64,000 bases of DNA from Scolanthus callimorphus (taxonomy: Eukaryota; Cnidaria; Anthozoa; Actiniaria; Edwardsiidae): NCBI GenBank assembly GCA_033964015.1, contig CM066923.1, positions 9,971,978-10,035,977 on the forward strand, written 5' to 3'. Shown here piece by piece: positions 26,052 to 37,491 of the stretch. A program made the translations under genes and the position numbers. Each line of letters starts with the position of its first letter. Position 1 is the stretch's first letter. A model generated the notes under the pieces. That model did not search any database. It had not been told where the DNA came from and worked only from the letters and a program-made list of their open reading frames with translations.

Positions 26052-26342
26052 TACAGTCAAAAGACATGAAGCGTGCCTCCCCTGAATCGAATATTGAATT
26101 CATTATTCCATTATTGATTTCATTATTCAATCCAAAAATGCATTTTTCATCATTAAAAATGTTAAATGCTCATATTTTGATTTCTGAATAAGCAATTCTT
26201 CATCCAGAGTAATTATTTAGATTACAAAATTTTCAATATTGAATTAAAAATTGCATTTTTGGATTGAATAATGAAATCAATAATGGAATAATAAATTGAA
26301 TATTCAACTCTAGGGGAGCACGTTTCATGTATTTTGACTGTA
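26052..26342. mobile_element. Tc1/mariner-type MITE with about 95-bp inverted ends
   Basis: TACAGTC at 26052 is mirrored by GACTGTA ending at 26342, with TA at each boundary. The arms agree over about 95 bases, including a long shared AT-rich block ending in CAAAAATGCA. Confidence 0.7.
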
Positions 26343-26769
26343 GTACAAGGAAGGCAGAACGATTTCAGAGGTGGTGGTTTGTTGCAGACATTGGATGATC
26401 AAAAATGTATAGAAAAAGTTGAAAAGTGGGACACGCAAGAGTGTAAAAAGCTCACACAAACTCTAACATTTATTATTAGTGATATTCTGCCAGAAAGTCC
26501 ATAGAAGCATAGTTTATAGAGGGGAGTGGTTAGGAAACCCGACACCCTGTTATTGTACTATCTCTTTGTTCACCTTTAAAGAGGAATCCTTTTGTTTGTC
26601 TGTACCAAAAGCCAGTAAGATTCAGTGTACAACCAGACATGCATATTAGATGAGCATGAAACAAAAGATTGTGCAGGGTCAATATCACGTGATAGTCCCT
26701 CCAACATCCAGCCCATGCCCATGCTATTGTGTTGACCACCCTTTGAAGTTTGCCGGGCTTCCCAAACCA

Positions 26770-26880
26770 TAGGCCTTTTTTGAGATACAGCGGATCTCAA
26801 AAAAGGTTTTGTGGTTTGTACCGAAGTTAGACCACAATGCATTGCAATCCACGACTTCCGGTGTATCTAAAAAAGGCCTA
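26770..26880. mobile_element. MITE with TAGGCCTTTTTTGAGATACA ends, short copy
   Basis: The ends match those of the 49068-49286 element and are flanked by TA on both sides. The centre shares ACCACAATGCATT with the longer copy. An extra internal copy of the end (ATCTCAAAAAAGG) suggests rearrangement. Confidence 0.7.
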
Positions 26881-27789
26881 TTCCACTCCATTAACTATGA
26901 TAGAAGTGAACAAAGAAACACGTAAATATAATGACTAATAAAACAAACAATGCCCCTGAATTTGTAGAATAGAAACTATTACCATTGTACCATGTCACTT
27001 TAGAAATAAACTTGTATTACAATAAGACATCTGTAATAAAAGTTCAACTTCCTCTTCGATCCTCTCTGTTGTTTTTGTTTTCCTAAGAGGGGCGTACGCA
27101 AAATTTTTAAAAGTTGCAGGTACAGCCAAGGGCCACATGCAGGATTTTACAAATCTACAGGCCAAGCTCATAAATGCAGTGTAGAATTTAGCCTGCGAAG
27201 CCGGCTCTGCTTGTTTTTTTCCTACAATCTCCAAAATCCCCATATCCTTGAACCCCTATGTCCTATGATCCTCTAAATTTTACAAATTAATCACAGACTC
27301 CTGGAATCATCAAAATCCCCAAATCCTACAACACATGGATGAAGTTCCCGGAATTTCCAAATGCCAGAATTTGCATTTAAAAATGAGATGTATTACGGTC
27401 GATGGGCTAGTTTCTGGGATATAACTTTGCAATAAATTCATGCGAAACTCCAGTTAAAGTAGCTAAGAAAAATTATAGAAAAAAAGTTTTCTCTGTTAAG
27501 ACAGGTTCACACTTGCAAATCCGGTGCGATTACTGTGCCCCCTTTTCTTCACATTGCATCAATTCGCAAAGAGTTGCGAACATGTTTGACATCTCCGCGA
27601 CTTCACGCGACAAAAATCGCGACGAGTTGCAACGAGTGCGAGAAAAACCGTCGCGACTCGCGCAACAAAAAAATGCACGCCTCGCCTCGGGTCCCCTGTG
27701 GTAACGCGCGCGCATCTCTCGAAGGTTGCGCATTCTTCGGATTTCATCGTCAACAAATACTGTAGGTCAACGATCGCCATCTTGGAAGC

Positions 27790-28836
27790 ATGAAGATCCT
27801 AACAAATAACTGTATTTCCGAGGTTAAAATCTCGAAAAAGTTCCTCGGGGAGGCTTTGTCAGTTGACTACCATCCAGCTTCAGGGCTGTACGCCGTTATG
27901 ACGAAGCGTGCTCTTTACGCATGGAAGCCGAACTCGACAAAACGGCGCAAAATTTTGGCCCAGCACCGTCTCATATATTTTGACGAACAATGTGTCATGG
28001 ACTTGAAGATTGTATCAGAAAATCGCATTGTTGTCACACGGACTGATATAGTATTTGGAGGGATGGTATCCATCTTTACTTTGGACGAGGAAAAGGGGGA
28101 ACTCAGTGTGTATAGAATCCCTTCAAAGATCATGACCAATGCTTTCTCGTTCCCCGCTGGACTTGCCTTGACTCCTGAGAACAACATTGTTGTGTCGGAT
28201 TGGATGCGATGGGATGGACGTGAAATCGAAATGAACTGGGAATTCCCAAAAGCCATTGGTTCTAAAGATGTGTGGTTGGCCCATGTTGACCCGCCAGATG
28301 ATCCAGATATGCCATATGTTTGTTGTTCGCCAGACTACAGCGTGTATTTTGGACAGTTTTTCTACATAAAGGGAGGGAAAGTCAAAGTATTACCCAAAAA
28401 GCCATCTAGGAAGCGAAGGAAACTAGAAGACAATCTGCATGGCCTTGTCGAAAATCCAGTAACCATTGAGAGTTATAGAATAAATGGAGTAGAACACAGC
28501 ATCACTAGAATTGATGGCATTGCACATGATGGAGAAAACATTATTTTTGCAGATAGTGGAACGATTATTCTGTTGGATAATTTATCGGATGGTAGTGAAG
28601 CTCAAATAATAGCAACAGATATAACTGCTTCAGGACAAATTAGAGTTTTTCCACGCGGCCTACTGATGGTTTCTACCGGCAGTGTAATCAAGTTTTTCCA
28701 GTATAAACAATGCCCCTCTAGTCTTCAAAGTTGTTGTCGTGATGCCATTAGAAAAACTATGCAGTGTTCAACAGGCAGAGTATACCGATTACCAATTCCT
28801 CTGAACTTAAAAAGATATTTGCTGTATCAACAGTAG
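27790..28836 (+). CDS. Intronless 348-residue protein of unknown function, possibly beta-propeller
   Basis: The frame begins at ATG 27790 directly after a CpG-rich stretch (27590-27730), a plausible promoter. I do not recognise the family. Several spaced blocks look like propeller strands: HPASGLYAVMTKRALYAWKP, PAGLALTPENNIVVSDW, IDGIAHDGENIIFADSG and FPRGLLMVSTGSVIKFF. The middle has a basic KKPSRKRRK patch that could be a nuclear signal. There is no signal peptide or membrane segment. Codon use and the long frame support a real gene. It ends 87 bases before a minisatellite-ended transposon. Confidence 0.75.
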   Translation: MKILTNNCISEVKISKKFLGEALSVDYHPASGLYAVMTKRALYAWKPNSTKRRKILAQHRLIYFDEQCVMDLKIVSENRIVVTRTDIVFGGMVSIFTLDEEKGELSVYRIPSKIMTNAFSFPAGLALTPENNIVVSDWMRWDGREIEMNWEFPKAIGSKDVWLAHVDPPDDPDMPYVCCSPDYSVYFGQFFYIKGGKVKVLPKKPSRKRRKLEDNLHGLVENPVTIESYRINGVEHSITRIDGIAHDGENIIFADSGTIILLDNLSDGSEAQIIATDITASGQIRVFPRGLLMVSTGSVIKFFQYKQCPSSLQSCCRDAIRKTMQCSTGRVYRLPIPLNLKRYLLYQQ

Positions 28837-29289
28837 CAGCTTCATAATGACCCTTACATATATGTAAACGTAGCAACTTCAGATAATATGTAACATGGTT
28901 TTCTTATATTTTACAGTAATCACGGCAGGTGTAAAGTACAGGTCACAGGTCGCAGGCCACAGGTCGCAGGTCACAGGTCGCAGGTCGCAGGTCACAGGTC
29001 ACAGGTCGCAGGTCACAGGTCACAGGTCGCAGGTCACAGGTCACAGGTATTTTTAAGAAGGTATGACTTTTATAAAAAATCGTTTGTAAGATTTTTTGAA
29101 ACATTGAACATTGAACTGAGTGCGTTGAAGAACAACATGTTATGTTGTTAACATTACAGATTATACTAAAAGACAATGCCATCTTGACTTCATTTGGTAA
29201 GTCAATTTCGTATTCGTTTGTAAATATTTTTTGAAACACTGAACTGAGTGCGTTGTTGCAGAAAAACATGTTATATTTTGGTAAGTGAA

Positions 29290-29431
29290 CTGGTACTGTA
29301 AAAACCCGCGTATAAGAACCTTGAATTTTAGCCTAAAATAAATTAGGAAACATGGGTTTTTACACATGGATAATTCTAGCCTTACAGGTTCTTCAAATTC
29401 AGGTTCTTAATATATGCGGGTTTTTACTGTA
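29290..29431. mobile_element. Tc1/mariner-type MITE nested in the 28.9-31.0 kb element
   Basis: TACTGTAAAAACCCGCGTAT at the left and the mirrored end on the right, with TA at both boundaries and an inner GAACCT match. It is 142 bp and non-coding. Confidence 0.75.
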
Positions 29432-29886
29432 TTCGTTTGTACTGAGTTAGTTATACATTTACATTCGATGGACGTTGCGACGACAGCAGAAATTTTGAAG
29501 TCCTTGATATTTGTGTATCCATGTTTATCTGGAATAAACATAGTTCTTCCCTTTATTGATGTAGTCTTATTTTTTTATTTATGTATAATTACAATCCTCA
29601 TTAAATGCACCGTGTGTCTAATTATCCTGCACTTTTAAGTGCAGCCCTAGTGAGCCACTCTTTTGTTGTTGTTTTCAGTCGATACCAGAACATGAATTAC
29701 GTGTAGACATCTTGAAATAGTCTTCTTTAAACAAAGTTTTATTACTCTTTTACCGATTTCAATCAGAAATATTGCAATACATTCCCTAAATCAGCCGATG
29801 GAAATGGATGCTTTCTTCTCGGTATGTTGCGAGGCTGACATCATGTAGATATTTAACCATAGTCCTGCGACATTGCGCAGAATATC

Positions 29887-29952
29887 GTCTGATACTTAGC
29901 CGACGAGGGACGAAGTCCCGAGTTGGCTAAAATCAGACGATATTCTGCAAAA
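29887..29952. repeat. Hairpin with 20-plus-bp stem
   Basis: GCAGAATATCGTCTGAT is mirrored by ATCAGACGATATTCTGC, with further pairing of TTAGCC and GGCTAA and a GGGACGAAGTCCC inner stem. It is probably part of another nested element, since TTATTATTCAGCACATCGAT at 29971 is mirrored near 30502-30524. Confidence 0.6.
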
Positions 29953-30088
29953 TCGAGCAGGATAATGGTTTTATTATTCAGCACATCGATAGCACAAAAC
30001 CCCCGAAAAACATGACTTTTGTGTATTATTTACGAGCTCAAAACATCATATTTCCCTCAGAGACGGATATCGCAGGATAGCTGTCATG

Positions 30089-30449
30089 AGGGGGACATTG
30101 GGGTTGGTGGTTCCGCGGTTTTAGCAGTTTTTATTTGCGTTTTTTCGGTTTTCTTAAATTTTCAATGCGGTTTCACGGTTTTAAAAAAGCCTGCGGAGCA
30201 CGGTTTTGACATTTGTCAATCACGATTTTTCGGATTTTGTCACTTTTTAATGCGGTTTTACGGTTTTAAAATTTCTACAGAGCACAGATTTTTCTGCTAT
30301 GACCGCCTTCTACTCCCGTCACTTTTTCTAAAAGAAATCTAATTTGTGAATTGCGGTTTCGGTTTTGATACGATTTTGTGTGTGGTTTTGCGATTTTGAT
30401 GTAATTTTTGGGCGGTTTTGCGGTTTCTGTACCTCCCCAATGTCCCCCT
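30089..30449. mobile_element. hAT-type MITE with exact 8-bp target duplication
   Basis: The ends are AGGGGGACATTGGGG (30089-30103) and its exact complement (30435-30449). CTGTCATG lies directly outside on both sides (30081-30088 and 30450-30457), an 8-bp duplication as in hAT elements. The inside is built from degenerate GCGGTTTT words. Confidence 0.9.
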
Positions 30450-31559
30450 CTGTCATGTACAGAAGACAACTATTGGCGTTCCAATGACCATATTTGGGCA
30501 GTGCATCGATGTGCTGAATAATAATTGTAGATAATTATTAGTACGTAAAAATGAATGACAACCAATTGCCAAAAGTACGTGGCGATACAGCATTGCGAAT
30601 TTTATGGGTAATTAGCAAAACGATCTTCGAGCAAAAGTACAAAGAGAAGTTCATTTGTATTTTTATATGAGTACTAAAAATATGACCTGTGATCCGAAGC
30701 CCTGTCGAGATAAGTCTCGTGGGCTCCCTGCAGTCGCCCACAATCAATAATGCGCATTATTGTAATAAACATCGCATTTGAAAGAGAACAGGATGTAGAG
30801 AGGGGTGTTATTTTTTATAAGTCAATCTACCTTCTTAAAAATACCTGTGACCTGTGACCTGCGACCTGTGACCTGCGACCTGTGACCTGTGACCTGCGAC
30901 CTGCGACCTGTGACCTGCGACCTGTGACCTGTGACCTGCGACCTGCGACCTGTGACCTGCGACCTGTACTTTACACCTGCCGCTAGACAATCCTTCCAAT
31001 ACTATTTGATATAAGTCATTTTAATGTTTGAATCCTGGGAATAAGCCACAAGCCACAAGCCACACAATAAGCCATAAGCCACAAAATTCCAAGGAATTTG
31101 CAACAATAAAAAAAGGAAAAGTGCATGGCTCTTATCTTGTTCGAAGATGTCCTCACAGGCCTCATATACTGAAGAGGGACAACATTTAAAAAATATACAT
31201 GAAAATCTTATGAAGGGTATCCTGCCTTCCCTCCCCTGTAGAACACACTTTGAAGCGGGGAGCTTATATAGTTGTTCCTAAGGCCCTTGACATCTAAAAA
31301 AAATCCAACAGGGCCAAGGAGTGCATTCCTCAGAGAAATGTGCAATGCTGTACCCTGGGTACCAGAGTGCGTCTTGGCTTAGAGTGTCAGTAAACTAGTG
31401 AAGCTTCGAGCCTCTGGTAACCAGGGTAACAATGCTGAAAACATTTTAAAGTTTTCTCTTTTGATGTTTAGCGTTAGCTACTGTTTCCCTTTTCCTTCGC
31501 AAGTCGAATGGCTGCGTTGTTTTAGCCGCAAAGGCCTGGGTCTAGTCGGAGCCCTGATA

Positions 31560-31602
31560 CCGGGCGGGCCGCCCCGCGTTCTTTCTCTTCTGCTCCGCCA
31601 AG
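31560..31602 (+). promoter_or_regulatory. 5'TOP-like transcription start and non-coding exon of RPS19
   Basis: A GC-rich stretch is followed by a pyrimidine tract beginning with C and then a GTAAG donor at 31603. Ribosomal protein genes in animals typically start in such a tract, which puts translation under growth control. The exact start base is inferred. Confidence 0.55.
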
Positions 31603-34600
31603 GTAAGATGGCCGCCATGAATTCCTCTCTCCACGTGTTTGAGTTTCGAACGCTATTTCTCCATGCTTTTTATGTATTCTATCCTAAAAATCTGTCCGAT
31701 CGCTTTATTTAGATGCCTGGAGGTGTTACAGTCAAAGACGTGGAGTCTCACAAATTCGTGACGGCCTATGCCGCCTTCTTAAAAAGTGAGTAGCTTGCAA
31801 TTGCAGTCTCGTCGATCACAAAATGGATGTTCAAAGACTGTATGTTTATGCCTTAAGAGAAGCTGTTATACAATATTCAAGCTAGCAATTTATAGTTCGT
31901 TGTTTAGTTCATTTTAACGAGTAAAGGGCTTTTGGTATACATGAAAGATCTATGTTATGAGAACTGTAGAAATGTACTTACTGTAAAATATAGTACTCTT
32001 CTATATCTCATTGTCAATTCTCCATGTTATTGGAGTGTTATTTTGTATTTTAAAATTATAGTAACATCATGGTATCGTTTACGTTTAATGCTATACTCCA
32101 CAAAGCAAATGTGAGACAGCAACAATGAGACGGAATTCATTTCCTGGAAATTCACCCCTCCGCTGGACTGCAGAATACCCCCTTGTGTAAATGCACCAGT
32201 CAATTGACAGCCCCGCACCCCCCCATTCGCGCATTAGCGGGGTACTAGCGGGGCTTTCGTACAGAATTCACACTACATTACTGCCCCGTTGGTCGGGAGA
32301 TGCACTTTCTTTCACGGCTTCCACACAGTACATCGAGCGGGGAGTCACTCTCTTCCCCGGGACACAACACAACAGAAAACCAGCCCGCTTTCCGGGCTGT
32401 CTCACCTCCATATGAACACCCCTTTACTTCACAAAAGACACGACAGATACAGATTTTTGTTACTTGAATTACACGTATTATATTTTAATCTACACTAGCG
32501 AAAGTATACATGCAAGTAGAAAAATATGGTTTTATTACGCTTTGCGATCGGCTGCGGCTGCATTGAAAACTGGGCACCATTGACATGACTCTTTTCAGTG
32601 AGTAAAAATCCTTTGTGTTATCTTCTAAATTCATTGGACAAGGAGCGCATTCACTCTTAATTATTACCCTGGAGACGGTGCATTCACCTCTCGGATTGTC
32701 CCCGCAAACCAAGGCGCTCACTGCCTTTCATTTGCCAAAAAGTGAATGCCCCGCTAATGCGCGAATGGGGGGGTGCGGGGCTGTCAATTGACTGGTGCAA
32801 AAGCTATACCATCAATGCGCTGGAGATAACAAATTCATTATACACATAGCCTTGTGTGCTTGAAAGGACTAAGTAAGCAGTTGAAACATTGACAAGTTTA
32901 CATATTGAATGCATTGACCAGTTGACGCATTGACAAGTTGACACGTTTTTGGGAAAGTATAGCTATACATGAAGGGGTATTCTGCAGTCGCTCCCATCCC
33001 TCTACCTGTAGGGCATGTTTATGTACTAGTCAATGCAAACCCCAGGACTTAGTGGGGCTTTTGAAAAGCATTCATGATGAAACTTGCAGGGATTTATATT
33101 GACTAGTGCATTATATGGAACCAAGCCAGCCTACAAAGTGCCAAGGCCTGGCCTCCTTGTTTGGATGGCTTGCATCACAACTGTTTCTCTTGTAGTTTGT
33201 TGTGTTATGTTGATATGAGCAAAAAGGCTGGCCAGTTTGCCAATATAGTGGCTGCCCAACCTAGAAACCAGGCAACCAGGCCACACCTCTCATATAAACA
33301 ATGCAAATTTAAAGAGCCTGTGTCAGCCACTCCTTTGTTATTGTTTTCTTTCGATATTAGAAGATGAATTCCGTGTAGAAATCTCTAAATAAACATCTAA
33401 ATCATCTTGGTATGTTGCTATGCTGTCAAAACGGCGGCTGACACAGGCTCTTGAATAAGGTAAACAGTTACAGGAGCCATCCCAGCAAGCAGGAGATTTA
33501 TTGTATTTGGATTGTGTGGCTAGCTTGCAAGGAACAGAATTGAAAGAATTTTCAAATATTCTTTACAGGGTTCATCAATGTTGTAGTATATAATAAAAAT
33601 AGTGTTTATTCCAAACCTATTTCAGCAAATGCTGAATTATAGGTTGATTTAGCTTAATTTTGTAACGCTAAACACTGCACTGGTTTGTCAGAACAAGCCA
33701 GCCACCAAGGAGCTGCCAGCTACTTAACGATATTTTACACTTCACTGCTGGATACTTTTAATCAGTTACGTGGCACCCCCAGTCGTATCGGGCGGTGCAA
33801 TCATAGAAGAAGTTTCATCCTTCAAGTTGCTCGGAGTCTACTGGACCATTTACCTTTCTTTGGGGGTGCACTGTGACTATTTGCTGAAAAAAGCTAATAG
33901 ACGCCTGTTTGCTCTAAGGCAGCTAAGGAAAAGCTCTGTTCCATCTAAGGATATTGTATACATCTACTGCTACCTAATCCAGTCCATCCTTGAATATGCT
34001 TCAGTGGTATTTTCAAACTTACCATTCTATTTGTCTAATGCACTAGAGTCAGTCCAAAAGCATGCTTTAGCCATCATCTGGCCTGGCCAGTCATATGCAG
34101 ATGCACTTAAAATTGCCGGCATTGAAACTTTGTTTGTCTGCCGCACTAAAGCTTGTAAGTCATTTGTTAATCATATTCACCGAGACCATCCACTCCATCC
34201 TATTATGTACAGTAACCAGAAATATATAAGTGAGTTGAAACGTGTAACAAACATACATTACTTTAGTTCCAAGCTGTGGAATATTCACAGAATAACAATT
34301 GAACACATTTTGAAAATAATGTTGTTGCAAGACTTCAAGATATTAAATGTTAGCATATTATCACTTACCACTGTTGCTCTACTTTATATGAGCGAAAAAT
34401 AAGATATTATGAAGAGAAAACCTACTTGGGTTAGCAGTTGAGAGTTCATTATTGACCAAATATGGTCATATATTCATCTCGAATAATCCACAGCTTGGTT
34501 CCCCGTTACATGTTTCAACTAAGTTATATGTTTCTGCAGTAACTTAACCAAACCAACTGAATGCTACAACTTTAGATCTCGCCATACTTTTTATCAACCC

Positions 34601-37491
34601 AGTACTAATACTGACCATTTTAGGAATTTTGTAACCATTAAGCATCTGCCACTGTGAATCATTTTTGTAATTTATTGTATTGTATTCATATAACATTTAT
34701 ATTATATGTTTTGTAATCACAACCTGTAATTCAGTTTTCACTGCAATAGGTGTGAGCCAATAAACTTTATTATTATTATTATTATTTTTATAAAGGCATA
34801 ATTAAATGACCATCATATTTTTGGGGGGCATGCCTACTTTAGATAATAAATTCCTTACATGACTGTTCCAACTTAGAGGCTCGTCAAAAACTACACTGAG
34901 ATATGTGAACTGTATATTGAATATTGTATAGAATGTGCTTCTGAGGGGTTGATAACATCATTGCATTTCTGCATTCCCCTGATAACTTTTCCTATTTAGG
35001 TCTGGTAACCTAAAGATCCCTGATTGGGTTGATCTGGTTAAGAATGGCAAATTCAAGGAGCTTGCCCCTTATGACCCTGATTGGTACTACACAAGGGCTG
35101 CCTCCATCCTAAGACACATCTACCTTAGGGGAGGAGTCGGTGTCGGAGCACTCACCAAAATTTATGGAGGTAAGAGAAAATATCCTCTACGGATTTGTGG
35201 TCTTATCATCAGCCATGTACTAGTAAGACATATCCAGGTTTTTGAATTTCTCACATGAAATAGACCTTTTTCCAAAATGGCTGCCAAAAATTCAAATCGA
35301 TTGTTGTTAAAAATGAACACCAGCACTAGAACACACATCGTCATTTTAAGTAAAACTACAAAATTTCACTGCATTATATCCAATATCTTCTGAGAAAACA
35401 AAAGTTAAAAATGTGAAAATTTACAGAAGTTTGTATGACTGGGGTATGCGTCATACCCCCAGTCATACAAATCTCTGTAAAAGTTTCAATTTTCAGACCC
35501 TGTTTTCTCAGCCGACATGACATTTGGCATAACGAAAATTTCAAGGATTGCTAATGTGATGATGCTCTTTTAGTGCCAGTATTTGATTTTCAGTCAGTTT
35601 TATTTTAAGACGTGAATTTGCGGCGGCCATTTTGGAAAAAGGTCTATTCAGCAAACTATGAGTACGATTTCTTGATTATTGAGTACACAAAAAGCTTTTT
35701 TCATGTTAATTCTGCCACCATATTGAATGGTTCATCTATTGCCCTTGCTTATTGAGTTGTAGATCTCATAAAATTTATGGTACTGAGCCAATTTCTTTTA
35801 GCCAAAAAAAGTTGTTGGCACATGTCTGCTGGCCTACCTATAGGCTGTGTATAGTCCTGAGGCTGACTGCTGGAAATAGACCTCCTTGGCTTTAGTGTAA
35901 TGTTCCCATTTCACATCACGTGGCATTCCCCTGAGTATTCTTTATTTCTTTTTCTGCTACGCATTGAAGGATATTTGAATATCAAAACATCCCAAACAAA
36001 GAAAGATTATTCAAATGAATGGCAGGTTATCTGAAATGGGAAAGTATTACACTGAAGTCAAGGAGGTCTATATGGCAGTAATATCCTGGAAAACCTGGAA
36101 AGTCCTGTCCAGATTTTTATTGTACTCCAGGAAAGTCCTTGAAACTCCTGGAATTTCGAACAAACTCATTGAAAACTCCTGGAAAAATGAAATTAATTTC
36201 ATCATTCACAAAATCAAGAATGGACTGAAAAGGCTGAAAATCGTCCTGGAAAAATTCTGAAACAGCTCCTTAAAACTCCTGGAGGTTTTCCAATTTCTGA
36301 GCATACGAACTCTGAATATCTCTTGCTCTGTCATGTCATGAAAATTCACATATTTCAACATATTTCCTTACTTATGTGAAACAGGCAGGAAAAGTCGTGG
36401 TGCCAGACCAAGTCATTTTGAGAGGAGTTCATCTTCAGTGGCCCGCTCTGTCCTAAAGGGTTTAGAACAAATCAAGCTTGTTGAGAAGGCTCCAAATGGG
36501 TGTGTAAACATATTCTATATTTATCAAGCAATTATTTTGCATGGGTTGACAATGCTATCTGCTTTCTAGTGTTGATAATTTTGAAGTAACACATTTTATT
36601 CACTTACCCACATTCATTGTTTTACCTCCCTAGCTACTGTTGCTATGTCAGACAATCCAAAATGTTTCTTTGATATAGAGACATATATTTATATTGTCAT
36701 CAGAAAACGCTGAAGAAGTGATAAAAAATCTTTGAGATTTGAACATGAACAACAACAACCAAAGGTTGAGATTTATGTTAAACGCCGTGGAAAAATGGTG
36801 TTTAACGGCGTTTAACATAAATCTCAACCTTTGGTTGTTGTTCTTCATGTTCACGTCTCCGCCGACGCAGACCACCTAGTTTTCCCGTAAAACTAGTCAT
36901 ACCTTTGAGATTTGAGTTTGGAAAAAAACTTGCCATCGTTTGGTGATTAATCAAGTGGAGATAAGAGCAGTCTATTCTCTGAAACGATTTTTGTTGGTTA
37001 CATAGCCTTTCATATGCAAAACTTTTATACCATCACGGTTTTTAATGAAGTTATTTTGGATGTGTACAGAGGCCGAAACATCACAAGTCAAGGTCAAAGA
37101 GATATGGACCGCATTGCCAGCCAAGTAAGTTAATTTCTTTCTTGCATTACTCATTTCTTTGGTAAAAACCATGAGACTTTTATCAATTCATATCTCTTGC
37201 AAAATTGCAGAATCAATAGATCATAAAAAAGTTAGGCCCAGGTTAGCTTGCATATCAACTGTTCCTTTGGAGTTAGCAATTAGTTCAAGCTCGAACCACA
37301 GGATGACTGGACTAAGACAGAAAAACCTCAGCAAGATTTTGACCATGTGAAAAATGAAAGATGGAGAGGGAGGGGTGAGGAAGGAAATGTTACTTCATTC
37401 CTCCCCCTACCCCTCCATCATAGATACATCTACTGTTTTCTCTTACTTACATTTTTTTTCTCCATTATTGCAGGTCCTCGGAGAGCAATAG
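31581..37491 (+). CDS. RPS19: 40S ribosomal protein S19 (eS19)
   Basis: A non-coding exon 1 ends at 31602 and carries a 5'TOP-like tract (CTTTCTCTTCTGCTCC from about 31581). Coding exons: 31713-31785, 35000-35169, 36385-36499, 37070-37124 and 37474-37491 (stop TAG). Blocks match eS19: [74 protein letters not shown] and [13 protein letters not shown]. The product is a structural part of the small ribosomal subunit needed for 18S rRNA maturation. Coding exons sum to 431 bases, one short of 432 (143 residues plus stop): exon 2 ends in phase 1 but exon 3 needs phase 2. A single missing A in the A-run at 31781-31785 would explain it. Candidate AATAAA polyadenylation signal near 37527. Introns hold many MITEs and a LINE fragment. 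Identity is near certain. Confidence 0.95.
32192..32799. mobile_element. Non-autonomous transposon with 51-bp perfect inverted ends
   Basis: TGCACCAGTCAATTGACAGC and the following 31 bases (32192-32242) are mirrored exactly at 32749-32799. The lack of mismatch suggests recent movement. The outer motif is shared with 10382-15700 and 33022-33110. No coding content. It lies in RPS19 intron 2. Confidence 0.85.
33022..33110. mobile_element. Short MITE with TGYACTAGTCAAT ends
   Basis: TGTACTAGTCAAT at the left is mirrored by ATTGACTAGTGCA at the right, 89 bp in total. Its ends resemble those of the neighbouring 32192-32799 element. Confidence 0.6.
33770..34786 (+). mobile_element. 5'-truncated LINE fragment in RPS19 intron 2
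   Basis: An open frame at 33770-34402 encodes the C-terminal end of a reverse transcriptase protein ([44 protein letters not shown]), similar to the intron LINE of the AP-1 sigma gene. The 3' end is AATAAACTTTATTATTATT, the (ATT)n tail seen in CR1-like LINEs. The catalytic RT motifs are missing, so it is dead on arrival. Confidence 0.85.
35261..35646. mobile_element. MITE with TAGACCTTTTTCCAAAATGG ends, RPS19 intron 3
   Basis: The left end is mirrored at 35646 and both boundaries are TA. An internal palindrome around 35430-35475 carries TGTATGACTGGGG and its complement. Confidence 0.75.
35877..36070. mobile_element. MITE with TAGACCTCCTTG ends, RPS19 intron 3
   Basis: TAGACCTCCTTGGCTTTAGT is mirrored with few mismatches at the right end (GACTTCAGTGTAAT on the complement), with an inner CCCATTTCA match. 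It is 194 bp. Confidence 0.7.
36741..36852. repeat. Long hairpin in RPS19 intron 4
   Basis: Two 48-base arms (36741-36788 and 36805-36852) are almost perfectly complementary around a 16-base loop. In the transcript this would form a long stem. Likely a small foldback element. Confidence 0.8.

Larger units (their letters stand above)
28923..30982. mobile_element. Two-kb element whose inverted ends contain a minisatellite
   Basis: CGGCAGGTGTAAAGTACAGG at 28923 is mirrored at 30982. Inside each end is an array of alternating CAGGTCACAGGTCGCAGG words (about 28940-29048 and 30843-30966), then TATTTTTAAGAAGGTA. Arms are about 160 bp in opposite orientation, so the arrays must have been copied between ends or were present before. 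The body carries a Tc1-type MITE (29290-29431), a hairpin (29887-29952) and a hAT-type MITE (30089-30449). No transposase is present. Confidence 0.75.

Noticed and set aside
28930..30970. Possible CRISPR array from regularly spaced short repeats
   Set aside because: The repeats are contiguous without unique spacers, lie in inverted transposon ends, and the genome is animal.
31786..37473. Intronic snoRNA genes in RPS19
   Set aside because: Such genes are common in ribosomal protein introns, but no paired C and D boxes at proper spacing were found by eye; the candidate at 33073 falls in a MITE.
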